64,000 bases of DNA from [Leptolyngbya] sp. JSC-1 (GTDB taxonomy: Bacteria > Cyanobacteriota > Cyanobacteriia > Elainellales > Elainellaceae). The position numbers and the translations under genes were made by a program. The stretch covers positions 582,823 through 646,822 of the forward strand of contig KL662192.1 in the NCBI GenBank assembly GCA_000733415.1, read 5' to 3'. Numbering within the stretch: position 1 is the first letter of the stretch; the number at the start of each line of letters is the position of its first letter. The notes below the pieces were generated by a model. The model made no database searches. It saw only the letters and a list, made by a program, of their open reading frames with translations, and was not told the origin of the DNA. Shown in pieces: positions 1 to 9,223 of this stretch.

Positions 1-132
1 GAGTTAGATAAAGCGGTGAATGCCATTCCTCAAACTGCTACTCTGAATCAAGCCGCGCAGTCGATTGCTCCTCAGGTGGCTGCGGTTGAAAATGCACGCA
101 ACCAAGTGGAAGCGGGTGTGAACTGCCCCTAA
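1..132 (+). CDS. C-terminal end of a hypothetical protein (partial)
   Basis: Frame 1 is open from the window edge to TAA at 130-132 and encodes about 43 residues rich in Ala, Gln and Val, ending in GVNCP. The steady reading frame and the amphipathic composition suggest a real C-terminus, perhaps of a helical secreted or coiled protein, but the start lies outside the window and no family is recognisable. A 99-base gap separates it from the next gene on the same strand. Confidence 0.5.
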   Translation, partial: ELDKAVNAIPQTATLNQAAQSIAPQVAAVENARNQVEAGVNCP

Positions 133-231
133 CCAGTAGTCAGTTTTGATTCTGCTACGGTATTTGTAGTAGCTAGCTGAGGCTTTGCTGTTTAAAGGGC
201 TGGCTGTCTAAAAACTCATTGAGCAATCCCT

Positions 232-1308
232 ATGATCACTCGTCAAGATTTAAAGCAATTGCAGTCTTTGGTCAAAGTTCCTGCCCTTTCAATTTTGCTG
301 CCAACCCATCGGTCTTTTCCTGAAAATAAGCAGGATCCGATCCTGGTCAAAAATTTGATAGATGAGGCCAAAACTCGTTTAGCTGAGGAATTCTCTAGCC
401 GCGAACTAGAGCCACTCCTACAGCGACTTGATACCCTGGCTAGTCAAATTGATTATCCTCATACCCTCGACGGGTTGGCCCTATTTGTCAGCCACGACTT
501 CGCTAAGCTCTACTACTTGCCGTTTTCGGTGCCAGCGCGGGTGGTGATTGATCAAACCTTTGCGACTCGCGATCTGGTGTATGGCATGCACCGAGCGCAG
601 CGCTATTGGGTGCTGCTGGTGAGTCAGGCTTCGACTCGCCTGCTAGCTGGCACTGGAGAAACCCTAGAGGAAGTTCAAGACAAAGATTTTCCGATGCAGA
701 TGACCGGCCCCGCCGCAACAGCGCCCATTCCCTACGATGCAGATTCTAGCTACGTGGATGACCGGCATCGCCGCTTTTTCCAACAGGTCGATCGCGCCTT
801 GGCGACCTACATGCAGGACGAGCCACTACCCTTGATTGTCGGTGGAGTAACTCGCCAAATTTCCTTCTTCCGTGAAGTGTCAGGACATGCCCAGCTAATT
901 GCAGGAACCTTAGAGGGCAATTTCGACAAAGCTGCTATCCATGAACTGGTGCCGCAAGTCTGGCCGATTGTGCAGTCGGTACGGCAAGCCCAACAGGACG
1001 AGGCTCTGCAACAGCTAGAAAATGCGATGAACACTCGCAATGTAGTATCCACAATCGGAGAAGCATGGCGGCTGGCCCACGAGGGACGAGGTAAGCGACT
1101 CTTGGTTGAAAAGAGTTACCATGTCCCCGCCGTTTTGACCGAGGACGGTGAATTTAAGCAGGTCGAGCAGGTCGGTGGGGTAGAAGTAATGGATGATGCC
1201 GTAGATGAGCTAATCGAAGCCGTGCTGGCAAAGGGAGGAGCAGTCACTTTGATGGACGATGGCAAGCTCGCTGTCCACCAGCAGGTGGCATTGATTTTGC
1301 GATATTGA
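232..1308 (+). CDS. baeRF3-like (bacterial eRF1-like) protein
   Basis: This 358-residue soluble protein begins ITRQDLKQLQ, followed by the SILLPTHR segment typical of the bacterial archaeo-eukaryotic release factor family 3 (baeRF3). That family resembles eRF1/Pelota domains and is proposed to act on ribosomes or RNA. No signal peptide or membrane segment is visible. The middle part (about residues 100-200) matches the sandwich-like core, and the C-terminus ends with the GGAVTLMDDGKLAVHQQVALILRY segment typical of a terminal eRF1 domain-3-like fold. It stands alone, with spacers on both sides. The assignment is from family resemblance; the biochemical role is unknown. Confidence 0.75.
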   Translation: MITRQDLKQLQSLVKVPALSILLPTHRSFPENKQDPILVKNLIDEAKTRLAEEFSSRELEPLLQRLDTLASQIDYPHTLDGLALFVSHDFAKLYYLPFSVPARVVIDQTFATRDLVYGMHRAQRYWVLLVSQASTRLLAGTGETLEEVQDKDFPMQMTGPAATAPIPYDADSSYVDDRHRRFFQQVDRALATYMQDEPLPLIVGGVTRQISFFREVSGHAQLIAGTLEGNFDKAAIHELVPQVWPIVQSVRQAQQDEALQQLENAMNTRNVVSTIGEAWRLAHEGRGKRLLVEKSYHVPAVLTEDGEFKQVEQVGGVEVMDDAVDELIEAVLAKGGAVTLMDDGKLAVHQQVALILRY

Positions 1309-1375
1309 AGGTTGTGGGAGTCAGGAGCCTTCCCCCACTAGCCCACCCCCTACTAATCGGCATTCCAGAAACGGG

Positions 1376-1428
1376 GGCTACCAACGTTACAGCAACGCCA
1401 CAATTCATGCCTCTATTCAGCAACGCCC
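1376..1428. repeat. Dispersed intergenic repeat, copy A
   Basis: This stretch starts GGCTACCAACGTTACAGC and ends CTCTATTCAGCAACGCC. A close copy lies at 33256-33317, differing by a few substitutions and a 10-base internal duplication (CCTCTATTCA). Both copies sit in spacers. Confidence 0.7.
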
Positions 1429-1503
1429 ATTTTCGATCGACTGATGCTATGTTAATGGCGTACTTTTCTGCTTTGAAGGGCAGACTATTGGGGCAGTTCA
1501 TTC

Positions 1504-2961
1504 ATGGTGCATCAGTCCAATCAGCTCACCAGATCGCATTCCTATCGTTGGCTCAAGCGCGGAATTGCCATTTTGGCAGCTTTGAATTTAGCATTAGTCA
1601 TATTCGATCTTACCTATCCCAGTCTGCGATCGCTGTATGTAGAATTTATACCGCGCTTAGTCCAAATTTATGACCCGGTAAAGGGCATTCATCCCCATCC
1701 TGAAACCCAGGGGTATTTAGAGCGGATTGCAGCAGTGGAAGCTCAATTGGCTCAAGCAGAAAGCCAGGAAAACACCCAACTCGCTCCCCCAACCGAGGTG
1801 CCTGCATTGGCAGCGTCCCTTAGCGAGCTGCGGTTACTCAGTCAACGTCTGATGCAGCACAATCCCTTTTCAAGTCAAGAAAACGCCATACTGGAAACCA
1901 TTCAGCAGAGCTTGCAGACTCGTACCGGCATGGCAACACCCTCTGCCGCCTTTGATCGCTTCTGGAGTCAAGACCATCTCACTCAGGCCAACTGGTCCAC
2001 AGAGCTTGATTTTTGGCGTCAGCAGATCCGTCCCTTAATCAATGCCAATTACTATCGACGGGTCAATCGCTTCGGTCATCCGGTTGACTATTTCTGGCTG
2101 ATTGATTTGCCGTTCATGATCATTTTTGCAATCGATTTAGCCGTGCGGATACGAGGAATTCGTCAGCGTGATCCACAGTTAACCTGGTTCGAGTCGATCT
2201 TGCGGCGATGGTATGACCTATTTTTGCTGTTTCCCTTCTGGCGATGGCTGCGGGTCATTCCGGTCACCCTGCGGCTGCATCAGGTAGGCTTGATCAATCT
2301 GGCTCCTCTAGAAGCAGAAGTGCAGCGTGACTTTGCCCTCGGATTTGCTGGAGAGCTGATCCAAGTAGTTGGTGTTCATGCTATCGATCTGAGTCAAGAT
2401 GCGATTCGTCGAGGTGACGTGATGCAGTGGCTGCTTTATCCAAAACTGCGACGCGAATACATTCAGGTTAACAATCAAAATGAGATTAGTATTATCGTTA
2501 AACGGATTACCGATATTATTATTCATCAGGTGATTCCGCAAATACAGCCAGATCTGGAGCTATTTCTGAATTACACCTTACACCATATTATTCTCGAACA
2601 GTTCCCTGGCTATACTCAACTGCGATACGCACCAGTGATTGGTCGTCTACCGCAGCGAACGACAGAGCGAATCACCAAGAATCTATCGGAGGGAGCCTAT
2701 CAGAGCCTGGTGCAAGTTTGGGAAGATCCGGAAGTGGCTGAGATGACTGTAAACCTGGCCCAAAATTTCCGAGATGCGTTGGCGACTGAGCTGAAGAAGA
2801 AACACAATATCCAAGAAATTGAAGACCTGCTAATCGATTTATTAGAAGAAATCAAAATCAACTATGTTCAGAGACTCACAGATGTAGACATCGAACAGAT
2901 TGTAGATGAAGCAGAGCGGATCTATCGGCAAAGGGAAGGAGAAGCCAGATCAGAAATTTAA
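1504..2961 (+). CDS. Conserved membrane protein of unknown function
   Basis: This 485-residue protein has an N-terminal hydrophobic segment (about residues 19-38, AILAALNLALVIFDLTYPSL), a soluble helical region, and a second hydrophobic cluster around residues 195-255 (WLIDLPFMIIFAIDLAVRIRG, then YDLFLLFPFWRWLRVIPVTLRL). A long acidic, helix-rich tail follows. The second cluster, with Arg residues spaced along a helix (RWLRVIPVTLRL), recalls the voltage-sensor end of ion channels, but no pore or selectivity motif is visible. It is likely a cyanobacterial inner-membrane protein. The ATG at 1504 is the first in frame; there is no strong Shine-Dalgarno site. It stands alone. Confidence 0.75.
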   Translation: MVHQSNQLTRSHSYRWLKRGIAILAALNLALVIFDLTYPSLRSLYVEFIPRLVQIYDPVKGIHPHPETQGYLERIAAVEAQLAQAESQENTQLAPPTEVPALAASLSELRLLSQRLMQHNPFSSQENAILETIQQSLQTRTGMATPSAAFDRFWSQDHLTQANWSTELDFWRQQIRPLINANYYRRVNRFGHPVDYFWLIDLPFMIIFAIDLAVRIRGIRQRDPQLTWFESILRRWYDLFLLFPFWRWLRVIPVTLRLHQVGLINLAPLEAEVQRDFALGFAGELIQVVGVHAIDLSQDAIRRGDVMQWLLYPKLRREYIQVNNQNEISIIVKRITDIIIHQVIPQIQPDLELFLNYTLHHIILEQFPGYTQLRYAPVIGRLPQRTTERITKNLSEGAYQSLVQVWEDPEVAEMTVNLAQNFRDALATELKKKHNIQEIEDLLIDLLEEIKINYVQRLTDVDIEQIVDEAERIYRQREGEARSEI

Positions 2962-3185
2962 GTCTAACCGATCAATACCGTGATGTTTCATGCTTTGAAG
3001 CAACTTACAACTGATGACATCAAACAGCACTTCGACAGAGGTCTGCCTCAAGAGAAGTGAAGAAGTGAAATGGGAAGATACCCCGTCGTTAGGCTGTTGT
3101 GGGTGAGCATAGTACAATTATTGAAAATCTTCTCACTTGGAGTAATCTTTCTTGGAGCAATCTTTAATTTCGATACTCCCTCACT

Positions 3186-3640
3186 ATGACGCTCATTCTC
3201 ACCCAAGCTGACTGGGATGAGCTGCAACAGCAGGCTCCCCAACCCCGACCCAACGATTTGATCCCAATGAATTTGAAGATTTAATAAGCATACCGACCTG
3301 TTTGGGACAGGGATTTAGGCGAGATTTGGAGCTATCTCCTGGGATCTGTTTGACTCTTGCAGACGAATTGAATAGTCAGGACTGGCTGTTTAAACAGCCA
3401 GTGCATGATCATCCAATCCAAATTACAATCTTTTTATCCGATTTCGTTCATTGTGACATTCACCCCAGCTTTGGTGGAACGCAGGGCTATTTTTCGGGGA
3501 GTGGAATGTCGCCTGCTTATATTGAGTGCAATCAGGCTGGAGAGCATCTAAACCTCGTTGATATTGAGATTGAACCAGAGGTGCTAAGTTGTGTGATCTA
3601 TAGAACCCATTTGGGATCTTTTGTTGGGGAGCTAAGATGG
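3186..3640 (+). pseudogene. AraC-type (PchR-like) regulator, frameshifted and truncated by IS
   Basis: The ATG at 3186 opens MTLILTQADWDELQQQAP, the usual N-terminus of cyanobacterial PchR-like AraC regulators of iron/siderophore genes. That frame stops at about 3282, but homology continues in the next frame (FDPNEFEDLISIP, then GQGFRRDLELSPGICLTLAD and FFSGSGMSPAY equivalents) to about 3600, so a one-base shift lies between 3230 and 3265. The C-terminal DNA-binding HTH domain is missing: the sequence runs into an IS5-type transposase at 3648. Two independent lesions make this a dead gene. Confidence 0.7.
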
Positions 3641-4380
3641 GAAATAAATGCCATACTCCAGCAGTCTAAGCGACAAAGAGTGGGAACTCATCAAACCGTT
3701 GTTGCCCCAGAAGAAGAAAACATGCCCCCCCAAATGGAGCAAACGGCAAATCCTTGACGGCATTTTCTATCAACTCAAAAACGGCTGTAACTGGTGTGAC
3801 TTGCCGAAAGACTTGCCCCCCTACTCCACCGTCTTCTGGCACTACAAACAGTGGCGGTCAGAAGGTGTTCTCGACCAGATTTTGGCAACGCTGCATGGAC
3901 AAGTCCGAGCAAAAGTAAAAAAAACCGAAATGGACACGGTTACTCATCATTGACTCACAAGCGGTCAAAAACACTTGTAACGCAAGCATTGTCTCCAAGG
4001 GGTTTTGTCACTACAAGTGCACCAATGGCATCAAACGCCATCTTGCCATTGATACATTAGGATTTCCCTTCTTCACCCATTGCACCAAAGCGAATGTTTC
4101 TGATGACCAAGGTTTGATTGAACTGCTGGAACGCAATCTTGATTACTTTCGGGCTAAACCCGTTAACATTCCTAAGAGTACAATCTTGCTCGACCACGGG
4201 TATCATCCCGATAAGCTGATTGCTGCCTTGCAACAACTCTACCCGCAGATTATGACGAAGATTCGCTTTGATCTCGCTCCAAAGCCTACCAAGGCACAAA
4301 ATTATGCAAGACTATGGCAGGTACAGTCAGGTGTCTATGAAATAGCCCTAGAAAAGAATGGCTAAAGCCTCTCAGATTGC
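3600..4380 (+). mobile_element. Degenerate IS5-family (IS427-like) insertion sequence
   Basis: The element carries a DDE transposase in two frames (see 3648-4365) and has interrupted an AraC-type regulator gene. The exact ends cannot be fixed: no convincing pair of terminal inverted repeats or target duplication is visible, and the right part of the transposase is missing, so the right end is probably deleted. The limits given are approximate. Confidence 0.65.
3648..4365 (+). pseudogene. IS5-family transposase, frameshifted and truncated
   Basis: The first frame (3648-3953) gives the N-terminal DUF4096-like part, with SLSDKEWELIKPLLP and the CNWCDLPKDLPPYSTVFWHY motif. At a run of eight A residues (3917-3924) homology moves to the +1 frame: PKWTRLLIIDSQAVKNTC, where the first catalytic Asp of the DDE triad sits, then HLAIDTLG and a second Asp region at LLDHGYHPDKLI. 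IS427-group elements often use programmed frameshifting at such A runs, so this shift could be functional. However, the protein loses homology after KPTKAQ and lacks the ERSNAW-type C-terminus with the catalytic Glu. It is inactive as it stands. Confidence 0.75.
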
Positions 4381-4486
4381 TTTCCAAAGAGTATTGTCCT
4401 ATAGTTGACTTGCAAGTGAGCAATAACAATAGCAAGAAGCTGAATTAACACACGATTGAGAACAGCCTCAAAACATCCAGTTTCTG

Positions 4487-4507
4487 ACTCCTGTCTCCTG
4501 TCTCCTA
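4487..4507. repeat. Short tandem heptamer array (CTCCTGT type)
   Basis: Three near-perfect copies of a CTCCTGT heptamer lie between the IS remnant and the next gene. They belong to the short tandemly repeated repetitive sequences common in filamentous cyanobacteria. Confidence 0.55.
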
Positions 4508-4509
4508 AA

Positions 4510-4803
4510 TTAATAGATCAACCCTGATGCCAACTCCCGAGTAATAATAATTTGAAACTTCCCAACCGGAACGCTAGTGCTGAGTCGGCGCACGGTCAGA
4601 TGATAGATACCCGTATTCGAATGCACATCGCGTTCAACAGCCACAATTGGCGCAACACTTTGGGCACTATCTTCTAGAAAGCTGCAAACTTCTAGCAAAG
4701 CATCAACTAGCACCTCATCTACGCCACCCGTAGCTTTTTCAACGAGGGCTAGCGCTTGGGCATATAGGCGGTTTCTGATATCGGCAGATGGGCTGAAATT
4801 CAT
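4510..4803 (-). CDS. Small hypothetical protein
   Basis: This 97-residue protein has no signal peptide or membrane segment. It starts MNFSPSADIRNRLYAQALALVEKATGG and has a helical N-terminal half followed by a beta-rich half (IYHLTVRRLST, KFQIIITREL). No family is recognised. It lies downstream of, and on the same strand as, the DOPA-dioxygenase-like gene, with an 81-base gap, so it could end the same transcript. Coding bias and an ordered composition support a real gene. Confidence 0.6.
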   Translation of the reverse strand: MNFSPSADIRNRLYAQALALVEKATGGVDEVLVDALLEVCSFLEDSAQSVAPIVAVERDVHSNTGIYHLTVRRLSTSVPVGKFQIIITRELASGLIY

Positions 4804-4884
4804 GGGTGATCGCGAGCAGAGCTTCCCTAGATTACTATAGCCTTTCTACCCAATTCTGCCGTTTGAACATCTCTCCCAACCCAC

Positions 4885-5235
4885 TCAAGGTTGCAATACC
4901 TCTAGCCGCAAAGCCAGCTTTTCACCCAGCCAGAGGGCGTGATTCGTGTGGTCAGCCAAATCATTACCGGTTTCGGGATGGATCAGGATGTCCAAACCCT
5001 GCCGATGCAGCATTAACCAAGGCACCACTTGAGCAAACTGGTCAAGCGAAAACACAACCTGATACATGGCTTGAGAATGGGGACCGATGGGACGATCATG
5101 CCAGCGTCCAAGCTGCACCTCAAACTGAGTTGCTAAAGCTTCGCGAATCTTGGCAGCGGCTTCCCGGCTCTGAGGATTCTCAGGATCGTAGTAAATGTGA
5201 GCGTGAAACCCTTTGACTTCTGGAGTAGCGTTCAT
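4885..5235 (-). CDS. DOPA 4,5-dioxygenase family protein
   Basis: This 116-residue protein carries the GFHAHIYYD motif near its N-terminus (residues 9-17) and HPETGNDLADHTNHALWLG near the C-terminus, the metal-ligand histidine pattern of the DOPA-dioxygenase (PF08883) family. Members are small cytosolic ring-cleaving dioxygenases or relatives of unknown substrate. The start at 5235 gives the usual family length; the frame stays open upstream to 5313 and in-frame ATGs at 5259 and 5313 are alternatives. It lies at the end of the minus-strand cluster 5351-8680 with a 115-base gap. Confidence 0.8.
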   Translation of the reverse strand: MNATPEVKGFHAHIYYDPENPQSREAAAKIREALATQFEVQLGRWHDRPIGPHSQAMYQVVFSLDQFAQVVPWLMLHRQGLDILIHPETGNDLADHTNHALWLGEKLALRLEVLQP

Positions 5236-5350
5236 AATTCCGTTCAGCTGTTGATGCATTGTGTCAGGGATGAAGTTCCTACACTCATTCTTCTGACAGC
5301 TATAGTATGACAAATGTTGAAGCTCTCAACCTCATCGTTTATTGAAGCGT

Positions 5351-5854
5351 TTATTGAGGTGAGGATGCAGTTTGCTTTTGGGAGGTGCGTAATAGCCGCC
5401 AACCGATAGCGGTAATTATGGCATTGAGAATCAGAAAACCAATGTCATAGGCCAATTCGTGAGGGCCAGATTTGACATGGTGAATGCCTAGAAGCTGGTG
5501 ATCGATCAAACCCTCGACCAGATTAAATAAACCGAAGCCCAGCACCCCTGCTGCTAACAATGTGCGGGTAGAGAGCGGTACTCGAAGTTGAACCAACTGC
5601 CACATCAATGTGATTCCAAGCGATAGCAAGAACCAATCAAAAAGGTGAAACAAGCCATCGCCCAATGTGTTCAGTTCCAAACCCACAACAGTCGCATCGG
5701 TTTTGATGCCAGAAAACATATGATGCCACTGTAGGAGCTGATGCAGCACAATGCCATCATAGAAGCCTGCCTGACCCATACCCAAAATCAGGCCAGTTGT
5801 GACTAAGCGGCGCTGAATATCGCTAGGGGAACGGTCGGCTGGTGAAGTGTTCAT
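5351..5854 (-). CDS. DUF2243 integral membrane protein
   Basis: This 167-residue protein has four hydrophobic segments and the family hallmark GMGQAGFYDGIVLHQLLQWHH near the N-terminus, plus LFHLFDW and LFNLVEGLIDHQLLGIHH. These repeated His-containing membrane motifs are typical of DUF2243, a family of unknown function. The histidines could bind metal or haem, which is inference only. Its ATG overlaps the stop of the upstream gene (ATGA at 5851-5854), so the two are translationally coupled. Confidence 0.85.
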   Translation of the reverse strand: MNTSPADRSPSDIQRRLVTTGLILGMGQAGFYDGIVLHQLLQWHHMFSGIKTDATVVGLELNTLGDGLFHLFDWFLLSLGITLMWQLVQLRVPLSTRTLLAAGVLGFGLFNLVEGLIDHQLLGIHHVKSGPHELAYDIGFLILNAIITAIGWRLLRTSQKQTASSPQ

Positions 5855-6594
5855 AGCAGCAAGGAGGTTGACGAGTGATCAGGCGTAGCTGACTGCTGCG
5901 AATTTTCTTGCGAATATTCTGTAGTACTACTTCTTATCAAGGGAGGACGGAAACAGAGATATAGCAGTGGACCGAATAGGGGTACCAATGCCACACTCCA
6001 AAAGATCATCGGACGATGCGACCAACCGCGCCGCGCCATATCGTCTTTCAGCAGCGAAGTAACCGGTAAAATCAGCGCCATACAGCAGAAATCAAGGCTA
6101 ATCAGATGCACAAAGGCGCGAGTTTGAAACTGCTGAAGATAATCCTGCCAATCTCCGGCAATTAGCGCATAAGCGATTAAGCCGAGGGTGATGAGCAACA
6201 TCGCAAATCCAGTCGCCTGCCGCTCAAAAAAACGCAGTACCGGGTCAAGCCTGCCGTGGAATTCTTGATTAGATTGACGCAGAATCAAATAGGGCAACAG
6301 ACACATGACGCCAGTGAAGTTAGACCCCAAAAAGTAGGGCCAAGCGCGAAACCGCTGCATCCGTCCGTCGGCGAACATGAGGCAGCCGTAAATCATTGAC
6401 CAGATACCCATCAGCCAGAAAATTGCTGGAATAAAGGCATTCAGGGCAATCCAGTTGAAGCTGAGGAGCTGCTTACCAACAAACCAGGTGTAGGGACGAT
6501 CCAGCGGGGCAATCCACAGCGTGTAGGCCGTGAATCCGATCCAAATTGCTCCCAGAATCAGCTTGCTTACCATTAGTTTGCCTAGCAGCTCCAA
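5851..6594 (-). CDS. Conserved polytopic membrane protein
   Basis: This 247-residue protein has about six hydrophobic segments (e.g. LILGAIWIGFTAYTLWI, IFWLMGIWSMIYGCLMF, ATGFAMLLITLGLIAYALIAG, DFCCMALILPVTSLL, FWSVALVPLFGPLLYLCF) and a polar Ser/Gln-rich tail. It resembles the cyanobacterial/plastid DUF2834-like membrane proteins; the function is unknown. The start lies only 10 bases after the methyltransferase stop (6605), and its stop overlaps the DUF2243 start, indicating one operon. Confidence 0.75.
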   Translation of the reverse strand: MELLGKLMVSKLILGAIWIGFTAYTLWIAPLDRPYTWFVGKQLLSFNWIALNAFIPAIFWLMGIWSMIYGCLMFADGRMQRFRAWPYFLGSNFTGVMCLLPYLILRQSNQEFHGRLDPVLRFFERQATGFAMLLITLGLIAYALIAGDWQDYLQQFQTRAFVHLISLDFCCMALILPVTSLLKDDMARRGWSHRPMIFWSVALVPLFGPLLYLCFRPPLIRSSTTEYSQENSQQSATPDHSSTSLLL

Positions 6595-6604
6595 CGTGCT
6601 CTGC

Positions 6605-7378
6605 TCAAAACGCAGTCATCACCTGCACTAACTCTTTCGAGATATCAATATCACCGTAGCTTTTTTGCTTGAATAACACCCCTGCTAATAGGTAGATGTT
6701 AGAGGAATAGAATGCTTTACGAGCCGCCCGCAACGTTTGGATGGTTTGCTTTACCTTGGCTTCTGAACTGTAATAGCCGAATTGCAACGGAGCAATCATA
6801 AAGTCTACGATCTGGTAGCCTTGAGCTAGAGCATGTTCAATTGTTTCAACCGGATTTGAATAGGCCGAAATCAACGACAACACCTGATCACAGCCCAGCG
6901 ACAGTAGCTTGCGAGTCAATACGGCCCCGTCCGAACCACCATGCAGGGATGGCATGTACAGGTCATTGTCAGGGGCTGGAAGATAGGGAGGGTTAGAAAT
7001 CAAACACTTGGCATCGGTTTGCTGCCAACCTTCGAAGAAACACTGGTTGCGGACAATGTAGTGACGCCCCAACTGATACTGCCGAATTCGCGATTGAGCC
7101 ACCTGACAGGCCGTAGAGTTTAACTCATAGCCATAAACTGTACCTTTGAACTGAGTTCTGAGCAAGCTGTGGATCACAGGGCTGCCGTCTCCGGAGCCAA
7201 ATTCAATCACGCGATCGGCCTGGGTGCAGCGGCTGAAAACCATTTTCTCCAAGCACTGAGAGTAAAAGTGAGACTCTTCGGGGCAGAAGAACACCTCATT
7301 GGGTGAATGACTCGATGAATACTCAGAGTGATCGACCTGAGATGCGGTTTGTCCAGAGTTTATCAATGTTCCTGTCAA
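6605..7378 (-). CDS. Class I SAM-dependent methyltransferase (HemK/PrmC-like NPPY type)
   Basis: This 257-residue cytosolic protein has motif I VIEFGSGDGSP at about residues 59-69, an acidic end of strand 2 (YGYELN) and motif IV NPPYLP at about residue 129. The NPPY tetrad marks methylation of an amide or exocyclic nitrogen (Gln, adenine), as in PrmC or N6 enzymes. The N-terminal substrate domain of PrmC is absent, so the substrate is open. It heads a tight operon with two membrane proteins and follows the diiron enzyme gene on the same strand with a 141-base gap. Confidence 0.8.
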   Translation of the reverse strand: MTGTLINSGQTASQVDHSEYSSSHSPNEVFFCPEESHFYSQCLEKMVFSRCTQADRVIEFGSGDGSPVIHSLLRTQFKGTVYGYELNSTACQVAQSRIRQYQLGRHYIVRNQCFFEGWQQTDAKCLISNPPYLPAPDNDLYMPSLHGGSDGAVLTRKLLSLGCDQVLSLISAYSNPVETIEHALAQGYQIVDFMIAPLQFGYYSSEAKVKQTIQTLRAARKAFYSSNIYLLAGVLFKQKSYGDIDISKELVQVMTAF

Positions 7379-7519
7379 GGTATTACCTCACTGTTTGTAT
7401 TGTTGAAAGCTGAGTGACGTTGCGGTGGATCAACCACAGCTAGATCTGACCTCGGCTCAGGCATAGTCTGAGGATTTGATTAATTGAAATTGCATTGAAA
7501 TAGGTCAGGTGAATGGATT

Positions 7520-8680
7520 TCAGCTATGCCTTTCCGAGGCTACGGCTGTTTCTGCAGCCTGAATAGCGGCAATCACGGCAGCACCGGCCCGATCGCCCAT
7601 ATATTTCTCCTGGTCGTAGCCTAGAACCAACTCCCATGCTTCATTTGGGTACAACTCTACTAGAGGCAGAGATACCTGTTCTAACATCCACTGGCCATGT
7701 CGTTCATCTTCACGGATGTGCAATTCCCAATATCCCATTGCTGTATCCGATAGTCCTAACCGAGATGCAGCCGCCATATAATCTTTGTAGATCGACGGAC
7801 CCACAATCTCGAAATAGGTGAAACCACCGATATAGCGCAGAAAATGCCGCTTGCGCTGGGTCAGGAGAAAATTGTGGTTAATCGAAGCCAGAACTTGCCA
7901 AGGTACCCAGTCGAAGTAGGCTTCCGGATCGGGGTTCAGATCCAGCTCCTGCATCATCTGGGCAAAGAAAGTAGAATGCTTGCGGCTGAGGCGACCGTTG
8001 CCATATTCTTCGAGTAAAACTCGAATCAGAGTTGCCTGCACTTCGTTACTGGCTCCGCCCAAGATGTGACAAAGTCGGCTCGACTCTACCAATCCATCGA
8101 GCGATGCAATCGCAATCAAATGCCGATAGCCGGCCTGCGTCATCTGCTCGCGGATGTAGCGCTTGCCAGGTGACAGAGGCGGATCGAGATCAACGCTGGC
8201 TCGTTCTGTTAACGCCTGTTTCACGTCGATTTGCTGCAACTGCTCCAGATCAAACTGGGCGGTTTCCCAAGCCTGCCAGACCATTTCGATCCGGTCCCGC
8301 ACCCATTGCAGGTAAACGGAACGCTCGTTGGTGTATTGACTTAGATCGCTGTACCAAACAAAGTTGAGCCGATTGATTCGGTAGAGAATCCGCTGCAAAA
8401 ACCGATTTTCCGCCTCAGGCAACTGATTCTGATCGTGAGTTTGATCGGCATAGGCAAGGACAAGGGCTTGTTCCAGTGTGGCTTCAAACGCTTCAGTCAA
8501 GCTCGGCTGTGTCAGCACCTGTCGATCCAAATCTTCAGTGGTAAGGAACTGGATGAACTGCTGCTCAGCCTCATCGTAACTTAGAGGTAAAGTCTGTGCC
8601 GATGATCTGCTTGATGACTTAAGACGTGATGAACCAGGGAATGCATCCTGCCAGCTTTTGCTGAGACGCGATGTAATCAT
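7520..8680 (-). CDS. Iron-containing redox enzyme, haem-oxygenase-like diiron (HDO) superfamily
   Basis: The protein of 386 residues (from the ATG at 8680) has a variable N-terminal 150 residues and a C-terminal helical domain of the PF14518 type. Likely iron ligands lie in LLEEYGNGRLSRKH, FEIVGP and the ELHIREDERHGQW segment. This fold includes diiron oxidases and oxygenases such as UndA-type enzymes; the substrate is unknown. The frame is open to 8746, but the upstream part looks non-coding. It lies upstream of the methyltransferase and membrane genes on the same strand, suggesting a shared pathway. Confidence 0.75.
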   Translation of the reverse strand: MITSRLSKSWQDAFPGSSRLKSSSRSSAQTLPLSYDEAEQQFIQFLTTEDLDRQVLTQPSLTEAFEATLEQALVLAYADQTHDQNQLPEAENRFLQRILYRINRLNFVWYSDLSQYTNERSVYLQWVRDRIEMVWQAWETAQFDLEQLQQIDVKQALTERASVDLDPPLSPGKRYIREQMTQAGYRHLIAIASLDGLVESSRLCHILGGASNEVQATLIRVLLEEYGNGRLSRKHSTFFAQMMQELDLNPDPEAYFDWVPWQVLASINHNFLLTQRKRHFLRYIGGFTYFEIVGPSIYKDYMAAASRLGLSDTAMGYWELHIREDERHGQWMLEQVSLPLVELYPNEAWELVLGYDQEKYMGDRAGAAVIAAIQAAETAVASERHS

Positions 8681-9180
8681 AGTAAAACCGAGGATATTTT
8701 GTTTAGTACTGCAAACTCTTGTAACTGCGACAGACTGTAACTGCAACAGACGGGCAGATTACCGATTCAATCATCACAGTACCCAAGCAGCGGCAGGTTA
8801 GCCTTCCATCTTTTGGTGGATCTCTGGTGTGTGGAATTTTACTTCTTTAGGGATGGCATGGATGGAATCTCTTCAATCTGCGTGGGGCAAGTGCGGTAAA
8901 TCGGGCGAAATCCAGGTCAGCGGCCTCTGCAAAAATCACTCCCCAGTCGAGCACAGAATCGCTACACTGGTTATGTTGAGTGCAATGTTGAGCGTGATGT
9001 TGAGCGAAGAGTGGGCAGACTTTGGTCCTGAGCTTGAGGTGCAACCTAAAGCGCGAAAACTAGAGAAGCGCGAAAACTAGCTCGAAATTAGATTGAGAAT
9101 TACTGCCCTTGTCTTAAGTTCGATTGTCTGCGCTTTTTGCCAGTTACTAAGGAGAGCGGTAAATGGTGCATAGGGTTTCG

Positions 9181-9220
9181 GTGTGGGGTGTGGGGTGTGG
9201 GGTGTGGGGTGTGGGGTGTT
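9181..9220. repeat. GTGTGGG heptamer tandem array
   Basis: Five exact GTGTGGG copies plus a partial one lie in the spacer. Related G-rich heptamer arrays occur at 44139, 57206 and, in the opposite orientation, 63960. Confidence 0.85.
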
Positions 9221-9223
9221 GAC

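Noticed and set aside
8829..9080. 83-residue open frame
   Set aside because: Composition is irregular and includes a repeated ATGTTGAG stretch; no ribosome site or family.
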